Source: Coleophoma eucalyptorum (taxonomy: Eukaryota; Ascomycota; Leotiomycetes; Helotiales; Dermateaceae). From it: a stretch of 64,000 nt of DNA. The stretch spans positions 2,927,909-2,991,908 of the forward strand of contig JALRME010000001.1 of NCBI GenBank assembly GCA_026120035.1, written 5' to 3'. Below the pieces are notes generated by a model, which was not told where the DNA came from, ran no database searches, and saw only the letters and a program-made list of their open reading frames with translations. A program made the translations under genes and the position numbers. Positions 59,036 through 64,000 of this stretch are shown here, piece by piece. The first letter of the stretch is position 1; each line of letters opens with the position of its first letter.

Positions 59036-60807
59036 ATGCCTCTTCTCCCTGGTTCGTACCTACAATTCTTTTACCACCCTTTCAGTATCAATGGCATCTA
59101 ATAATGGATTTAGTCGCGCTCTATGGGCTCCAAGTCCCACCTGGAGATATTCTCATCCCAGCTCATCCAGACTTCCCTGCTGCTGTAGGTCTCCCTCCAT
59201 TGCTCTTATCTACTGCCTTGAAATCAATTTTTCACAAGCCCGAATTCAACATGGAAGAGTTCTAACTGATCGTAATTTAAACAGCTACGCATCACCATGG
59301 CTGCCATTGACCCAAGTGAGCCTGCCGTTGAAGACGAAAACTCTACTGCCACCACTCGCCCTCGTGCTACCTTGAAGATCATCCGCCAACCACTTGCTGC
59401 TGACGATGAGGATGACGAGGATGATGAGGAGAATGAGGCTTACATGCGCGCTCTTCTTGCCGAGAGCTCCTCTGATGAGGAGTCCGACGAGGAGGAGGAA
59501 GGCAATGCTGGCCCAAGCGACCCAGCCAAGTCAAAGAAGGCACGCAAGCAAGCTGCTCTCGAGCAACTCATGGCATCCATCAAGGATGACGAGGAATCTG
59601 ACGAGGAGATGGAGGATGCTGACGCAAAGAAGAGCAAGAAGGGTAAGGGTAAGGCCACTGATGAAGACGACGAGGAGGACTCCGAGGAGGATTCCGATGA
59701 AGATGATGAGGACTTCGAGATTGAGGAGTTCGTTGTCTGCACTCTTGACCCAGAACAGGTAAGTTCATTCAATTCTTCCAATATTTGCAGACACTAAATC
59801 ATGATCAGCATTACCAACAAACTCTCGACATCACCATTGGCGAGCGGGAACGCGTTTTCTTCAAGGTCTCTGGTACTCACGATGTTTTCCTCACTGGTAA
59901 CTACGTACAAGAGGATGATGGAGGACACAACCACCACCACGAGGTCTACGACTCTGATGACGACGAGGATGATGAAGACTATGACCTGTCACCTGATGAG
60001 GATGAGCTCGAGATGGAGTTGGATGGCGATGAGAGCGATGAGCTCGATGGTCTAGAAGACCCCCGCATCACTGAGGTTGAGTCGGATGAGGAGACTGCCC
60101 CAAAGCTTGTCTCCAAGAAAGAGGAAAAGAAGGGCAAGAAGCGTTCTGCCGATGCTCTCGAAGAGTCAGCCAGTCTCGATGATTTGCTGGCTAAGGCTAA
60201 GACCGAGGAAGAGCCAAAGCTCAGCAAGAAGCAGCAAAAGAAGCTGAAGAAGAACAACGGTGAGGCCGTTCCAGCCAAGGGCGAGGAGAAGAAGGAGGAG
60301 TCCAAGGATGGATCAGCCAAGAAGGTCCAATTCTCCAAGAATCTTGAGATGGGCCCCACTGGATCCGCCGAGAAGAAGAAGGAGGCCGCCGCTCCTAAAG
60401 ATAACAAGAAGGGCGCTTTAGGCGTTAAGGTTATCAACGGTGTCAAGATTGATGACAAGAAGCTCGGTTCCGGACCTGCTGCCAAGTCTGGTGACCGTGT
60501 CGGTATGCGTTATATCGGAAAGCTCGTTGACGGCAAGGTCTTCGATTGTGAGTTATAATATTTTGTTCCTAAATGGGGAAGATTGTACTAATATTCTCTA
60601 GCAAACAAGAGTGGCAAGCCATTCTCATTCAAGCTCGGAAAGGGTGAAGTTATCAAGGGATGGGATATTGGTGTCGCTGGCATGACTGTCGGTGGTGAGC
60701 GAAGACTTACTATCCCAGCCAACCACGCATACGGCAGCAAAGCTCTTCCAGGAATCCCAGCCAACAGCACTTTGGTATTCGACATCAAGCTCCTCGAAAT
60801 CAAGTAA
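59036..60807 (+). CDS. Nucleolar FKBP-type peptidyl-prolyl isomerase (Fpr3/Fpr4 type)
   Basis: This nucleolar or chromatin proline isomerase is a homologue of yeast Fpr3/Fpr4 and FKBP39. The five exons are 59036-59051, 59114-59184, 59285-59758, 59809-60547 and 60602-60807, giving 501 residues; introns are 62, 100, 50 and 54 bp. The first exon is 16 nt. The joined N-terminus [19 protein letters not shown] and [14 protein letters not shown] match the nucleoplasmin-like domain of this family. Long Asp/Glu-rich acidic tracts and a Lys-rich region follow, suited to histone binding and nucleolar targeting. The C-terminal FKBP domain ([19 protein letters not shown] to FDIKLLEIK) has VIKGWD and [10 protein letters not shown]. 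Starting at 59297 would lose the first domain. Confidence 0.93.
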
Positions 60808-61498
60808 ACTTCCAACCCATCAATGAAGAAAAGTCACGGCCGCACTCATCATAAACGACATGAAAGATAGATGTTTTGCGATACCCAAGACCACTCTCAA
60901 CTGTACAATTTGTCTAACACTCTCATGTGTTTCATTCTTTTTACTTTTCCTTAGTCTCATACCTGTCGATTCGGTGTTCAATTGGTAATGTTTAGAGCTC
61001 CGACCTGCGTGGTTCTGTGATACTGTCACAAGACGGGAAGCAGATGCGAAAAGGGATGAGGAAGTTCTACATAGCATTACAGGCGCATTTGTCGAAAAGT
61101 TCATGTTGCTATTTGTTTTCGGTTCTAGGATGCAGAGATCTTGCTTAACGGTAGTCAAATGGAATAAAGATGTTTTTATAATTGAGGTGCTGATGCGAAA
61201 GATTACCTCTTGCGTGACAATTTGGGTCTGTACCTAAGAAAGTAAATGACTTAGGCTATGAATAGCTCTTAGGGCAAGACTTTTGGAGATTATCAGCATC
61301 CTGTCTCCAGTGTTTCTCGTTCGTACCTACCCTCGCAGGAGAGTTTCCGTTGTCAATGACGACTGGTTCTGAAGACTTTGCTCCCTACTCGGTCTCAGCG
61401 CAAACAATACTATCTAGCACCGAGATTCATCGTTACAGTAGAAATATATATAAGGGTTAAGTTCATCAATCCAGATACTGTCAACAATTGCACTCAGG
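60808..61498. promoter_or_regulatory. Intergenic, kinase promoter
   Basis: This spacer lies between two plus-strand genes. A TATATATAAGG stretch near 61445, about 50 bp before the kinase ATG, is a candidate TATA box. No coding exon is seen. Confidence 0.5.

Positions 61499-64000
<2,502 letters not shown>

Overview
This is a 64 kb piece of nuclear DNA from a filamentous ascomycete. The reasons are short GT-AG introns (mostly 44-100 bp, usually with a CTAAC or CTGAC branch site), coding exons on both strands, and a typical Pezizomycotina gene set: a CreB-type deubiquitinase, a Crh-type GH16 cell-wall enzyme, a CYP52-like P450, a very large adenylate cyclase and a GH20 hexosaminidase. A leotiomycete (Helotiales-like) host is my guess from overall protein flavour. 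I cannot prove it from sequence alone. I found 19 protein genes (two cut by the window edges) and one tRNA. I see no transposon, CRISPR array, virus or secondary-metabolite cluster.

Layout. 1-4.2 kb: the 3' end of a sucrose/alpha-glucoside-type transporter (+), then a secreted beta-N-acetylhexosaminidase (-). 4.2-8.5 kb: a Nab2-like CCCH poly(A)-RNA-binding protein (+) and protoporphyrinogen oxidase (+). 9.6-15 kb: an intron-containing tRNA, probably Lys(CTT) (-), an Aro8-type aminotransferase (+) and a CYP52-like P450 (+). 15.7-21.9 kb: ALG12 mannosyltransferase (-) head to head with a four-exon YOS1 homologue (+), then the CreB-like deubiquitinase (-), whose catalytic cysteine box is carried on a 14-nt exon. 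21.9-28.5 kb: a 3.4 kb gene-free stretch with a G-quadruplex-like heptad repeat, a small three-exon Dabb-domain gene (+) and a secreted lactonase-type beta-propeller protein (+). 29.3-36.1 kb: adenylate cyclase (-), about 2,147 residues. 38.2-46.2 kb: the Crh-type glycosidase (+), an unusual Gly/His-rich small heat-shock protein with an upstream step-type heat-shock element (+), and a HeH/MSC inner-nuclear-membrane protein (+). 48.5-53.0 kb: a delta-12-type fatty acid desaturase (+) and an Atg22-like vacuolar permease (-). 54.4-64 kb: Mediator subunit 14 (+), a nucleolar FKBP (+) and an NDR-like AGC kinase (+) that runs off the end.

Most genes are unrelated housekeeping or signalling genes. 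Functional links are loose. ALG12 and YOS1 both serve the early secretory pathway and share a 432-bp divergent promoter. Adenylate cyclase and CreB both act in nutrient signalling. The hexosaminidase and the Crh enzyme act on chitin and the cell wall. Exon joins were worked out by hand from splice motifs, reading phase and family conservation. Where two joins were possible, the entry says so. I found no clear new biological system. The strongest leads are the CreB microexon, the GGGN4 heptad repeat upstream of creB, the low-complexity heat-shock protein with its promoter, and small multi-exon genes that simple ORF calling misses.
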